The notes beneath the pieces are model-generated. The model saw only the letters and a list, made by a program, of their open reading frames with translations, ran no database searches and was not told where the DNA came from. From UBA7330 sp965243485 (GTDB lineage: Bacteria > Bacteroidota > Bacteroidia > Cytophagales > Cyclobacteriaceae), in contig CBDEVP010000001.1 of assembly GCA_965243485.1 (NCBI GenBank), positions 1,054,001-1,118,000 of the forward strand: a stretch of DNA of 64,000 bases. Direction: 5' to 3'. How positions within the stretch are numbered: the first letter of the stretch is position 1; each line of letters starts with the position of its first letter. A program made the translations under genes and the position numbers. Positions 18,841 through 26,381 of this stretch are shown piece by piece.

Positions 18841-18931
18841 GCCGCTTATAGAAAGATTTCTGAAAATTTAACCTTTATGGAAACCTATGTTTTTGTAAAT
18901 TGTCCTTTGGAATAATAGAGACAAGATAACA

Positions 18932-19567
18932 TTGATTCGCCCCATTCTCATATTGTTTGCAATTATCCTGCTGATAAAGTCAGCAGATGGACAGGTACTG
19001 CATTACGAGGTCGTCCGTAGTGGCAAGCCCATTGGTACCGTGGATGTGGTCAGGACCATTGAAAATGGCATAGAGACCTACGCCCTGGAAAATGTGGTTG
19101 AGTTCAGGGTCCTTTTAACTTTCAACATCAAATATGTACTCAGGGAGTCCTTTAAAGATGGAATGCTGATTTCAGGCGAGGGCTATAATACCTTGAATGG
19201 TTCCACACAAAAGGAAACTTCCATAACCTTTAGAAACGGGAAATATAAACTCATGATCGATGGGATAGAAGGCTACATGGAGTCCGGCGATACCATCCGG
19301 TATGCAGCTTCACAGGTCTACCATCAGGAACCCAATGGCAATGAGAGGGTATATTCGGAATATTTTGGCAGATACCTGCAGTTTAAGCAGATCGGTGAAC
19401 ACAAATACACACTTTCATCACCGGATGGAGAAAATGTTTATGAGTATCAAAACGGATTCTGCACAAAAGTTCATGTCTCCCGGGATTATGCTTCCTTTTC
19501 AATTGTCATGAAACCTGAAAGCCTGGCAGACGTGAAAAGTAATGGGTATCAAAGCCCGAGAAAATGA
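18932..19567 (+). CDS. DUF6134-like exported protein
   Basis: A 211-residue protein with a signal peptide (about 1-21, ending ADGQ) and a beta-rich body (LHYEVVRSGKPIGTVDVVR, ETSITFRNGKYKL, YTLSSPDGENVYEY). The pattern fits the family annotated as DUF6134 in Bacteroidota, which has no established function. The start is TTG at 18932, the only in-frame start that keeps the signal peptide. Its stop overlaps the next ATG as ATGA, so it is translationally coupled to the DUF697 protein. Confidence 0.65.
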   Translation: MIRPILILFAIILLIKSADGQVLHYEVVRSGKPIGTVDVVRTIENGIETYALENVVEFRVLLTFNIKYVLRESFKDGMLISGEGYNTLNGSTQKETSITFRNGKYKLMIDGIEGYMESGDTIRYAASQVYHQEPNGNERVYSEYFGRYLQFKQIGEHKYTLSSPDGENVYEYQNGFCTKVHVSRDYASFSIVMKPESLADVKSNGYQSPRK

Positions 19568-20571
19568 TCCGTCAGCTGTCAAAAATACTGATTCCAATAT
19601 CAGTCTTATTGATCATTGGCATGGTACTGTTTGTGATCAATCAGATCTCAGGCGTGTATCTGCTTGTTAGATCATCAAGCGTTCTCTACGCAAATATTTT
19701 ACTCGCCTTGCTTTCATTGACAGCCCTCGGCTTGTTTGCGTGGCCCGTCATCCTTTATTTCCAGCTGCCCACCCCGCTGAAGATCCCAAAAAATGATCGT
19801 GAGTTGGCAAAATATCAGAAAAACCTGGTAAAAAGACTGAAAACCAACAGACACCTGATCAAAGCGGGACTGGTGCCCAGAAATGCGGAAATGCTTCCGG
19901 AATCGATCAGTTATCTCGATAAAGAAGCATCCAGGATCATTCGTGATACCGCCAACATCGTCTTCCTCACCACCTCCGTTTCTCAGAACGGAAAGCTTGA
20001 TGCTTTCACGGTCCTGGTTACGCAATCGCGGATGGTCTGGAAAATTGCCCATCTGTATTATCAGCGTCCGACAGTCAGGGAGATCATCTACCTGTATGCC
20101 AACGTGGGAGCCTCAACCTTACTAGCCTCTGAGATTGAAGACCTGGATATTTCAACACAGATCGAGCCCGTCCTTCAGTCTTTTTTCAGAAACTCTGCGG
20201 GAAGGTCCATTCCGGTGATCGGCCCCACAGCGAATATTATCCTTGATTCGCTAATGGAAGGTTCAACAAATGCTTTTCTTACCCTTAGGATAGGAAACAT
20301 CGCCTCAAAATACTGTGGATGCTACGAAGTCACTACCCGGGAAAAGATCAGGAAAGTTGCTTTCAACGATTCAGTAAGTCAGTTGAAAGAAATCGTGCTG
20401 GCCTCATCAGCAAGGATATTTACCGGGCTGTTTAAAGCCACCAAAAAGGCAGGTGTAGATACGATCAGATCAGGCTGGGAAGCCATCGCCGACGCAGGAG
20501 GAAGAATATTTGAAGGCGTGAAGAAACAGGGCCGAAAGGTATCTACCCTCAGGAAAAAGTCAACCTCTTAA
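19564..20571 (+). CDS. DUF697 (YcjF-like) membrane protein
   Basis: A 335-residue protein with two N-terminal membrane helices (about 10-28 and 40-66), a basic linker, then the DUF697 domain. Its hallmarks are readable: TVLVTQSRMVWKIAHLYYQR, REIIYLYANVG and GNIASKYCGCYE. DUF697 domains are often associated with small GTPases and membrane stress functions. No GTPase domain is present here. It is coupled to the preceding exported protein by an ATGA overlap. The Lys-rich C-terminus ends 2 bp before the convergent ftsY stop. Confidence 0.8.
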   Translation: MIRQLSKILIPISVLLIIGMVLFVINQISGVYLLVRSSSVLYANILLALLSLTALGLFAWPVILYFQLPTPLKIPKNDRELAKYQKNLVKRLKTNRHLIKAGLVPRNAEMLPESISYLDKEASRIIRDTANIVFLTTSVSQNGKLDAFTVLVTQSRMVWKIAHLYYQRPTVREIIYLYANVGASTLLASEIEDLDISTQIEPVLQSFFRNSAGRSIPVIGPTANIILDSLMEGSTNAFLTLRIGNIASKYCGCYEVTTREKIRKVAFNDSVSQLKEIVLASSARIFTGLFKATKKAGVDTIRSGWEAIADAGGRIFEGVKKQGRKVSTLRKKSTS

Positions 20572-20573
20572 AA

Positions 20574-21530
20574 TCAGTCCTCCTTCTTGAAGAAGGAATC
20601 TACAAATTCCATCTTGTTGAATACCTGCAGATCTTCCACTTTTTCACCAACCCCGATGTATTTCACCGGGATCTTGAATTGATCCGAAATCCCAATCACC
20701 ACACCGCCTTTGGCTGTGCCGTCCAGTTTGGTAATCGCCAGGGCTGTCACTTCCGTGGCTCTGGTAAATTCACGTGCCTGAATGAAAGCATTCTGACCGG
20801 TGCTGCCATCTAAAACCAGCAAAACCTCATGAGGGGCTGCGGGGATAAAGCGCTTGATCACGGATTTGATCTTACTCAGCTCGTTCATCAGGTTAACCTT
20901 GGTATGTAAGCGACCTGCCGTATCGATGATGACCACATCAGCCTTATTTTCCGCTCCGTATTTTGCCGCTTCAAAAGCTACCGAAGCCGGATCTGTCTGC
21001 ATCCCTTTCTCAATTACAGGTACGCCCACTCTTTCACCCCATAATTTAATCTGGTCCACGGCAGCAGCCCTGAAAGTATCGGCAGCACCCAGTACAACAT
21101 TCTTTCCGAGGGCTTTGAACTGAGCGGCAAGCTTGCCAATCGTGGTTGTTTTCCCGACTCCATTTACCCCCACGATCAATATCACATAGGGCCCATCTAC
21201 CTTAGGAAGATCAAAATCCACAAGATCCTTTGTATTGTTTTCAGCCAGGAGGCTCGCGATCTCTTCTCTCAGGATCTGATTTAGCTCATTGGTGTTGAGG
21301 TATTTGTCTTTGGCCACCCGATCTTCTATCCGGTCGATGATCTTCACCGTGGTCTCCACTCCCACATCCGATGTAATGAGTACTTCCTCCAGTTCATCCA
21401 GGACTTCCTCATCAACAACCGATTTACCGACAACCGACTTGCTGAGCTTTTCAAAGAAATTGGACTTGGTCTTTTCCAGACCTTTATCGAGGGTCTCTTT
21501 TTCCTTTTTAGAAAATAAGTTCTTAAACAT
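20574..21530 (-). CDS. ftsY: Signal recognition particle receptor FtsY
   Basis: This SRP-family GTPase receives SRP-ribosome complexes at the inner membrane. The NG domain is complete: P-loop GVNGVGKTTT (121-130), DTFRAAA (151-157), DTAGR (203-207) and TKLDGTAKGG (267-276). The N-terminal A region is short and Lys-rich, as usual in Bacteroidota. The gene lies downstream of DUF4295 but is separated from it by a strong terminator at 21577-21608, so it should have its own promoter in 21531-21576. A perfect 14-bp palindrome lies in that short interval. Confidence 0.96.
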   Translation of the reverse strand: MFKNLFSKKEKETLDKGLEKTKSNFFEKLSKSVVGKSVVDEEVLDELEEVLITSDVGVETTVKIIDRIEDRVAKDKYLNTNELNQILREEIASLLAENNTKDLVDFDLPKVDGPYVILIVGVNGVGKTTTIGKLAAQFKALGKNVVLGAADTFRAAAVDQIKLWGERVGVPVIEKGMQTDPASVAFEAAKYGAENKADVVIIDTAGRLHTKVNLMNELSKIKSVIKRFIPAAPHEVLLVLDGSTGQNAFIQAREFTRATEVTALAITKLDGTAKGGVVIGISDQFKIPVKYIGVGEKVEDLQVFNKMEFVDSFFKKED

Positions 21531-21554
21531 GGTGACGATGGATCAATCGTAGCG

Positions 21555-21568
21555 ATTTAGCGCTAAAT
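21555..21568. promoter_or_regulatory. Perfect 14-bp palindrome upstream of ftsY
   Basis: ATTTAGCGCTAAAT reads the same on both strands. It lies 25 bp upstream of the ftsY start codon and 9 bp from the terminator of the preceding unit. The position fits an operator over the ftsY promoter. No cognate regulator can be named. Confidence 0.4.
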
Positions 21569-21576
21569 ATAAATAA

Positions 21577-21608
21577 AAAGCCGATCCGTCAATTGCCGGA
21601 TCGGCTTT
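21577..21608 (-). terminator. Intrinsic terminator of the rpmG-DUF4295 unit
   Basis: A perfect 12-bp stem (21577-21588 with 21597-21608) and an 8-nt loop. On the minus strand the stem is followed directly by a T-rich tract. It lies 22 bp past the DUF4295 stop and separates that unit from ftsY. Confidence 0.85.
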
Positions 21609-21630
21609 CCCAAATGCTTTTAACGGTGTC

Positions 21631-21786
21631 TTAGCTCTTAGAAATGAGATTTTTCACTTCAGCTTCGGGTACCATATCTTCTTTGAATACATAGGACCCG
21701 GATTTATCCGACTTCACCGCCCTGATCACTTTAGCGAACTTCGCCCCACCGGGCTGCTTTAGGGTTGCAACTACTTTCTTTGCCAT
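21631..21786 (-). CDS. DUF4295 domain small basic protein
   Basis: A 51-residue Lys-rich protein (begins MAKKVVATLKQPGG, ends NLISKS). DUF4295 proteins are found almost only in Bacteroidota and are encoded next to rpmG and ftsY, as here. The gene starts 2 bp after the rpmG stop. Size, charge and location suggest a ribosome-associated role, but this is inferred only from genomic context. A terminator follows. Confidence 0.88.
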   Translation of the reverse strand: MAKKVVATLKQPGGAKFAKVIRAVKSDKSGSYVFKEDMVPEAEVKNLISKS

Positions 21787-21788
21787 GT

Positions 21789-21971
21789 TTACTTAATTTC
21801 TTTGTGAACCGTATATTTTCTCAGGATAGGGTTGTACTTCTTCAATTCAATCCTTTCCGGTGTATTTTTCCTGTTCTTGGTGGTAATATATCTGGATGTA
21901 CCGGGTTGTCCCGACGTCTTATGCTCTGTGCACTCAAGTATTACCTGAACTCTGTTACCTTTTTTTGCCAT
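21789..21971 (-). CDS. rpmG: 50S ribosomal protein L33
   Basis: A 60-residue basic protein with the L33 signature TSRYITTKNRKNTPERIELKKYNP (in two parts: TSRYITTKNRKNTPERI and ELKKYNPILRK). It keeps only one cysteine (ECTEHK), so it is a zinc-free C-minus form. Its promoter is the consensus site at 22001-22032. In many Bacteroidota rpmB lies directly upstream, but here an M1 peptidase gene separates the two. Confidence 0.96.
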   Translation of the reverse strand: MAKKGNRVQVILECTEHKTSGQPGTSRYITTKNRKNTPERIELKKYNPILRKYTVHKEIK

Positions 21972-22000
21972 TTCTTCAGCGCCTTTAATTTAAGGGAGTG

Positions 22001-22032
22001 CAAATTTAGAAAAATATATGTTATTCAACAAA
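22001..22032 (-). promoter_or_regulatory. Consensus Bacteroidota promoter for rpmG
   Basis: On the minus strand TTTG (22029-22032) is followed after 20 bp by TAAATTTG (22001-22008), an exact TTTG-N20-TAnnTTTG promoter. It lies 29 bp upstream of the rpmG start. This shows that rpmG-DUF4295 is transcribed separately from the upstream M1 peptidase. Confidence 0.8.
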
Positions 22033-22049
22033 GGAATTTGTATTTCGGA

Positions 22050-23705
22050 CTACTCTTCTGTGCGGTTGATCACCACTTCATTTGAATACACATAATATTC
22101 CGGATCTACTTCCACCTTTTGCACTTCATTTTCCAGCTCAAGCACTGACCAGTCCGATGATGGTAAAATGATTTCCTGCTGATCATCCAGATGGATCTTT
22201 ACCGGCATATTAAAGCCTTGAATGCAGTTGGTCCACCGGAAGAATAATCCGTTATCCATTGCGAAGTATTCCAGCACCGGAATCCTGGAATCACGTAAAT
22301 ACTGGTTGAAAAAAGTGCTCAGATCAAGACCAGCCTTTTGGGCAATGTATTGCTCCACATCGGAGGTTGTGACGATCTTGTGGTAAAACTCCTCATTCAT
22401 TCCCCTTAGGATAGACCTCCAGAGGGTATCATCATCAATGACCTGGCGAAGGGTATGCAATACATTCGCTCCTTTATTGTAGACATCCGCTCCCTCATCG
22501 TTCACCCCGTAGTCACCGATGATTGTTTCCTGATTCTGAATGGTGTACCTGGCTCCCTTCAGATAGTCAGCGGCCGCTTCTTTGCCGTAGAAATACTCAA
22601 TAAACAGGCTTTCCGAATAGAAGGTAAACCCCTCATGTACCCACAGGTCCGCGGGGTCTTCGTGAGTGATGCTGTTGGCAAACCATTCATGGCCGGTTTC
22701 GTGCACAATGATATAATCCCATTTCAATCCCCACCCTGTCAGGCTCAGGTCACGCCCCAGGTATCCGTAGGTGTATCCGTTTCCATAGGTCACCGAGCTT
22801 TGGTGTTCCATCCCCAGGTATGGAACCTCCACGAGCTTGTAACTGTCCTCATAAAAGGGATAAGGCCCAAACCAATACTCAAATGCCTCCATGGTCCTGT
22901 AGGCATCCTGAAAGTGTTCTTTGGCAATTTTCAGGTTCTCCTTTAATACCCAGAAATCAAAATCCAGCGGTCCCTTCTCACCTTCATAAACATCCTTGAA
23001 ATTGGCATAATTTCCAATATTTACATTGACACCGTAATTATTGATGGGATTCTTCACCTCCCATATGTAAGTCCGGGTCCTGTCCTTTTCTTTTTTTGTT
23101 CCGATCAGACGGCCATTACCAACCGCCTTCAGATCCTGTGGCACATTGATACTTAATTGGATCCCCTCATCCGGTTCATCGTAATAATGGTCTTTACATG
23201 GCCACCAGGCGCTGGCTCCTAATCCCTGGCAGGAGGTAGCGATAAAATCATTTCCTTTTGAGTCCTTTGTCCAGGTAAAGCCTCCATCCCAGGGCGGTCT
23301 TTCGGCTTCAATGGGCTTTCCACTGAAAGTGATCGCTAATACGCTAGTGTCTCCAACAACCTGATCATCGGACAGGTGGATGAAATGTGCATTGCCTTCG
23401 TGGGTTATTTCCAGTGTCTTACCATTCTGGGTCACCTGGTCGAATTGCATAGGAGGCTGCAAATCAATCTGCATCACCTGATTCTTTTCGATGACTTTGT
23501 ATTTGACCGTGTTTTTACCGGAAATGGACTTACCAGGAATATCCACAGATACATAAAGATCATAATGCAGCAGGTCCCACCAGACCCGTTCCGGTGTGAT
23601 GGAACCCCGTAAGGAATCCTGTCTTGTATAACCATTGTCCTGCGCCAACAGATGCATCGAAAACGATACAATGAGGAAGACCAGAAATAGATATTTATTG
23701 ATCAT
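22050..23705 (-). CDS. M1 family zinc metallopeptidase (aminopeptidase)
   Basis: An exported 551-residue aminopeptidase. A signal peptide (1-21) is followed by the saddle-like beta-domain and a thermolysin-like catalytic domain. The zinc site is HEXXH at 335-339 (VHETGHEWF) with E358 in WVHEGFTFYSE. The substrate-anchoring motif is LGMEHQS (298-303), a GxMEN-type variant with His in place of Asn. The C-terminal helical domain of long M1 enzymes is missing, as in other short Bacteroidota members. The gene lies between rpmB and rpmG, which are neighbours in many relatives. Its ATG is only 12 bp past the rpmB terminator stem. Confidence 0.92.
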   Translation of the reverse strand: MINKYLFLVFLIVSFSMHLLAQDNGYTRQDSLRGSITPERVWWDLLHYDLYVSVDIPGKSISGKNTVKYKVIEKNQVMQIDLQPPMQFDQVTQNGKTLEITHEGNAHFIHLSDDQVVGDTSVLAITFSGKPIEAERPPWDGGFTWTKDSKGNDFIATSCQGLGASAWWPCKDHYYDEPDEGIQLSINVPQDLKAVGNGRLIGTKKEKDRTRTYIWEVKNPINNYGVNVNIGNYANFKDVYEGEKGPLDFDFWVLKENLKIAKEHFQDAYRTMEAFEYWFGPYPFYEDSYKLVEVPYLGMEHQSSVTYGNGYTYGYLGRDLSLTGWGLKWDYIIVHETGHEWFANSITHEDPADLWVHEGFTFYSESLFIEYFYGKEAAADYLKGARYTIQNQETIIGDYGVNDEGADVYNKGANVLHTLRQVIDDDTLWRSILRGMNEEFYHKIVTTSDVEQYIAQKAGLDLSTFFNQYLRDSRIPVLEYFAMDNGLFFRWTNCIQGFNMPVKIHLDDQQEIILPSSDWSVLELENEVQKVEVDPEYYVYSNEVVINRTEE

Positions 23706-23716
23706 CGGTAAAAGAA

Positions 23717-23745
23717 AAAGGCCTGATCATAAAAACCAGGCCTTT
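23717..23745 (-). terminator. Intrinsic terminator of rpmB
   Basis: A perfect 9-bp stem, AAAGGCCTG/CAGGCCTTT (23717-23725 and 23737-23745), with an 11-nt loop. On the minus strand it is followed by TT, C and a T-run. It ends 25 bp past the rpmB stop and begins 12 bp before the M1 peptidase start codon, so it could also attenuate read-through into that gene. Confidence 0.8.
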
Positions 23746-23769
23746 AAATATCTTAATATTTTGGAAATA

Positions 23770-24006
23770 TTATGCCAGATATCCTTTGGCTTTTGCTTTT
23801 TTAAGTGCCGCAATCAAACCAATCTTATTGATGGTCCTGATCGCTGACGTCGACACTTTCAAGGTGATCCATCGATCCTCTTCTGCCACATAAAATTTCT
23901 TCTTCTGTAGATTCGGATTAAACCTCCTCTTCAACTTGTTGTTTGAGTGAGAAACGTTGTTGCCTACCATCGGCCGCTTTCCTGTGATCTGACAAACTTT
24001 TGACAT
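23770..24006 (-). CDS. rpmB: 50S ribosomal protein L28
   Basis: A 78-residue basic protein with the L28 hallmarks CQITGKRPMVGNNVSHSNN at the N-terminus, RRFNPNLQKK in the middle and STSAIRTINKIG near the end. It is shown as a single-gene unit by its own terminator directly downstream. A weak promoter-like GATATTTG lies on the minus strand at 24035-24042. It is divergent from rocD. Confidence 0.96.
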   Translation of the reverse strand: MSKVCQITGKRPMVGNNVSHSNNKLKRRFNPNLQKKKFYVAEEDRWITLKVSTSAIRTINKIGLIAALKKAKAKGYLA

Positions 24007-24109
24007 AATATTTGTGCTTTTCTAAAAAGGACTGCAAATATCGGATAAATGTTTATAAGTTCCAATATCCCGGACAAATTGATTAAAAAACTACAAAATA
24101 TAATATTCC

Positions 24110-24140
24110 TTTGTGGCTTCCTGATCAAGGTTTACATTTG
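24110..24140 (+). promoter_or_regulatory. Consensus Bacteroidota promoter for rocD
   Basis: TTTG at 24110-24113, a 19-bp spacer and TACATTTG at 24133-24140 match both elements of the Bacteroidota primary sigma promoter exactly. The rocD ATG follows 50 bp downstream. Confidence 0.8.
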
Positions 24141-24190
24141 GAACTTTCGTTGATCGAGCATGTTAGATATTCAAAAAGTAAAAGGAAGAA

Positions 24191-25435
24191 ATGAGGGTAA
24201 CAGACGTACATAAAGCAGACGAATTCATACAACTCGAAGAAAAATATGGAGCGCATAATTACCATCCGCTTCCTGTTGTGCTTTCCAGGGGTGAAGGTGT
24301 TTATGTATGGGATGTGGAAGGAAAGAAATATTTCGACTTCCTTTCGGCCTATTCCGCTCTCAACCAGGGGCATTGCCATCCGAAAATCATTGACTCCCTC
24401 AAACAACAGGCCGAGACACTTACCCTGACCTCGAGAGCATTCCACAACAATGTCCTCGGAGAATTCGAGCAATACGTCACCGGCTATTTCGGATATGACA
24501 AGGTACTTCCCATGAATACGGGGGCGGAAGCTGTGGAAACAGCCATCAAGATCTGCAGAAAGTGGGCGCACGAAAAAAAGGGCATCCCTGAAAATCAGGC
24601 CAAAATTCTGGTATTCGACCAGAATTTTCATGGACGAACAGTTACTATCATATCTTTCTCTACCGAAGAATCTTCCAAAAAGAACTTCGGGCCTTATACA
24701 CCCGGGTTTGAGGTGGTGGAGTACAACAACATTGAAGCCCTTGCAGAGGCCATTAAAGATCCGCTGGTTGCAGGTGTGCTGATTGAGCCTATCCAGGGCG
24801 AAGCAGGCGTGAATGTGCCTGATGAAGGATACCTGAAAAATGTTGCAGATCTGTGTGCACGTCACCATGTATTACTACTCGACGATGAGATCCAGACTGG
24901 CATTGGCCGGACCGGTAAGATGCTGGCGGCAGACTATGAAAATGTAAAGCCAGACATACTGATCCTGGGGAAAGCGCTATCTGGTGGAACATACCCTGTA
25001 TCCGCCGTACTCGCCAATGATGATATCATGGAGGTGATCACCCCGGGTACTCATGGCTCCACTTATGGAGGTAATCCGCTGGGAACCAAAGTAACCATGA
25101 CAGCCCTGCAGGTGATGAAAGATGAGAAGCTGACTGAAAATGCGGCTTATCTTGGGGAGATTTTCCGTGAAAGAATGCATTTACTGTCTCAAAAGAAATC
25201 TAATGTGGTCGAGTTGGTACGGGGAAAGGGTTTACTCAATGCCATTGTAATCAATGATTCGCCAAGTGGTAAAATGGCCTGGAATCTGTGCCTCAAGCTG
25301 CGCGACAATGGTCTGCTGGCAAAACCTACCCATGGTAACATCATTCGTTTTGCTCCCCCGCTGATCATGACCGAGGAGCAACTGCACGAGTGCTGTGATA
25401 TTATTGAAAAGACGGTCACGGATTTTTCAGCTTGA
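24191..25435 (+). CDS. rocD: Ornithine--oxo-acid aminotransferase
   Basis: A PLP enzyme that transfers the delta-amino group of ornithine to 2-oxoglutarate, giving glutamate semialdehyde and linking arginine/ornithine and proline metabolism. The fold-type I class III aminotransferase motifs are clear: MNTGAEAVETAIK, NFHGRT, LDDEIQTGIGRTGKM, and the Schiff-base lysine K261 in LGKALSGGTYPVSA. The 414-residue length and the N-terminal YGAHNYHPLPVVLSRGEG stretch are characteristic of ornithine aminotransferase rather than acetylornithine aminotransferase. An out-of-frame ATG lies upstream at 24160; the in-frame start at 24191 follows an AAGGAAG stretch. Confidence 0.93.
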   Translation: MRVTDVHKADEFIQLEEKYGAHNYHPLPVVLSRGEGVYVWDVEGKKYFDFLSAYSALNQGHCHPKIIDSLKQQAETLTLTSRAFHNNVLGEFEQYVTGYFGYDKVLPMNTGAEAVETAIKICRKWAHEKKGIPENQAKILVFDQNFHGRTVTIISFSTEESSKKNFGPYTPGFEVVEYNNIEALAEAIKDPLVAGVLIEPIQGEAGVNVPDEGYLKNVADLCARHHVLLLDDEIQTGIGRTGKMLAADYENVKPDILILGKALSGGTYPVSAVLANDDIMEVITPGTHGSTYGGNPLGTKVTMTALQVMKDEKLTENAAYLGEIFRERMHLLSQKKSNVVELVRGKGLLNAIVINDSPSGKMAWNLCLKLRDNGLLAKPTHGNIIRFAPPLIMTEEQLHECCDIIEKTVTDFSA

Positions 25436-25441
25436 TTTTAA

Positions 25442-25481
25442 AGCCACAGATTCGCTAAAAATAATCAGCGAATTAGTGGCT
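25442..25481. repeat. Long hairpin after rocD, abutting the HTH remnant
   Basis: Arms at 25442-25456 and 25467-25481 pair over 15 positions with two adjacent mismatches, around a 10-nt AT-rich loop. No T-tract follows on the plus strand, so a plain intrinsic terminator is not well supported. The right arm contains the stop codon and first codons of the HTH gene remnant and marks its break point. Confidence 0.55.
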
Positions 25482-25590
25482 ATTCATCCTGAAAACCGGT
25501 AAAGCCAAAGCCATCAGATTCAGCACGCTGGAGGCCATTTGCAGGGCTTTGGACTGTCAACCCGGTGATCTGTTGGAATTTAGAGAATGA
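25477..25590 (+). pseudogene. N-terminally truncated HTH (Cro/C1-type, HTH_26-like) regulator
   Basis: After an in-frame TAG at 25474-25476 the frame encodes ILKTGKAKAIRFSTLEAIC, then RALDCQPGDLLEF, and stops at 25590. This is a near-perfect C-terminal half of the small Cro/C1-type regulators that end in LEAICxALDCQPGDxLEY. The N-terminal half with the first helices is missing, and the hairpin at 25442-25481 takes its place. The stop overlaps the next ATG as ATGA, which suggests the intact gene was once coupled to the CPBP protease gene. It is presumably non-functional. Confidence 0.75.
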
Positions 25591-26381
25591 TCCGCCATTT
25601 TAGGGGCATGAAGCCACACTATCCAAATATCCTCCAGACCTTCGGTATTCTCGGGATCTATATCCTTCTTGCGATCGGCCTGGCCCTGCTCGCCCAACCG
25701 CTGATGAGCATCATGCCCGAATCGGTTGTGACCTTACTGGCCAGCTTTGTTTCAATGGCCATTGTGATCTTTATTGCTCTCCAGTTTAAGAATGCCCCTG
25801 TCAGCTATCTGTTTGACGACCAGAAATTTGCTTCTCTCCAGGTGTACCTGATCTCCATTCTATTTGTCATATTCATGATTCTTGCCATCGATCCGATCAC
25901 TTCTTTTATCCCCATCCCTGACTGGCTGGAGGAGATCATGGCCAACCTGATCCAGAAAAATATCGCTTCTTTTCTCACCATAGCCATCCTGGCTCCCGTT
26001 ATGGAAGAATTGCTTTTCAGAAAGGTGATTTTTGAGGGATACCTGGAAAACTATTCCGTTAAGAAAGCCATTTTTATGTCTGCTTTCATGTTTGCGCTAT
26101 TTCATCTTAATCCATGGCAGGGCATCGGGGCTTTTGTAGCGGGTGTTTACCTCGCTTATTTGTTTTACAAGACCGGGGATATTGTCCTGTGTATGTTCGT
26201 ACATTTGGTCAATAATGGCCTTGGTTATACAGCCTTCGTCTATTTTGATGATCCGCTCTTTTCCATCACCTACTTACTTGAAGAACCTGCATACATCGTA
26301 CTCACGATCCTTATCGGCCTTGGTGGCATGTATGTCTGCTATCGTTACCTAGAGAATTATTTCAAAATGAAAGCCGCATGA
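25587..26381 (+). CDS. CPBP family intramembrane metalloprotease
   Basis: A 264-residue polytopic membrane protein of the CPBP/Abi (Rce1-like) family. The catalytic signatures are intact: EELLFR (E140, E141, R145), FALFHLN (H173) and HLVNN (H206, N210). These coordinate metal and water inside the membrane in Rce1-type proteases. In bacteria such proteins process membrane peptides or act in bacteriocin-type immunity; the substrate here is unknown. The start may be the ATG at 25587, overlapping the HTH remnant stop, or the ATG at 25608. The stop overlaps the hemB ATG by 4 bp. Confidence 0.87.
   Translation: MIRHFRGMKPHYPNILQTFGILGIYILLAIGLALLAQPLMSIMPESVVTLLASFVSMAIVIFIALQFKNAPVSYLFDDQKFASLQVYLISILFVIFMILAIDPITSFIPIPDWLEEIMANLIQKNIASFLTIAILAPVMEELLFRKVIFEGYLENYSVKKAIFMSAFMFALFHLNPWQGIGAFVAGVYLAYLFYKTGDIVLCMFVHLVNNGLGYTAFVYFDDPLFSITYLLEEPAYIVLTILIGLGGMYVCYRYLENYFKMKAA

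Noticed and set aside
24125..24868. 247-residue open frame antisense to rocD
   Set aside because: It is a shadow of the rocD coding frame and runs over the rocD promoter, with no domain.
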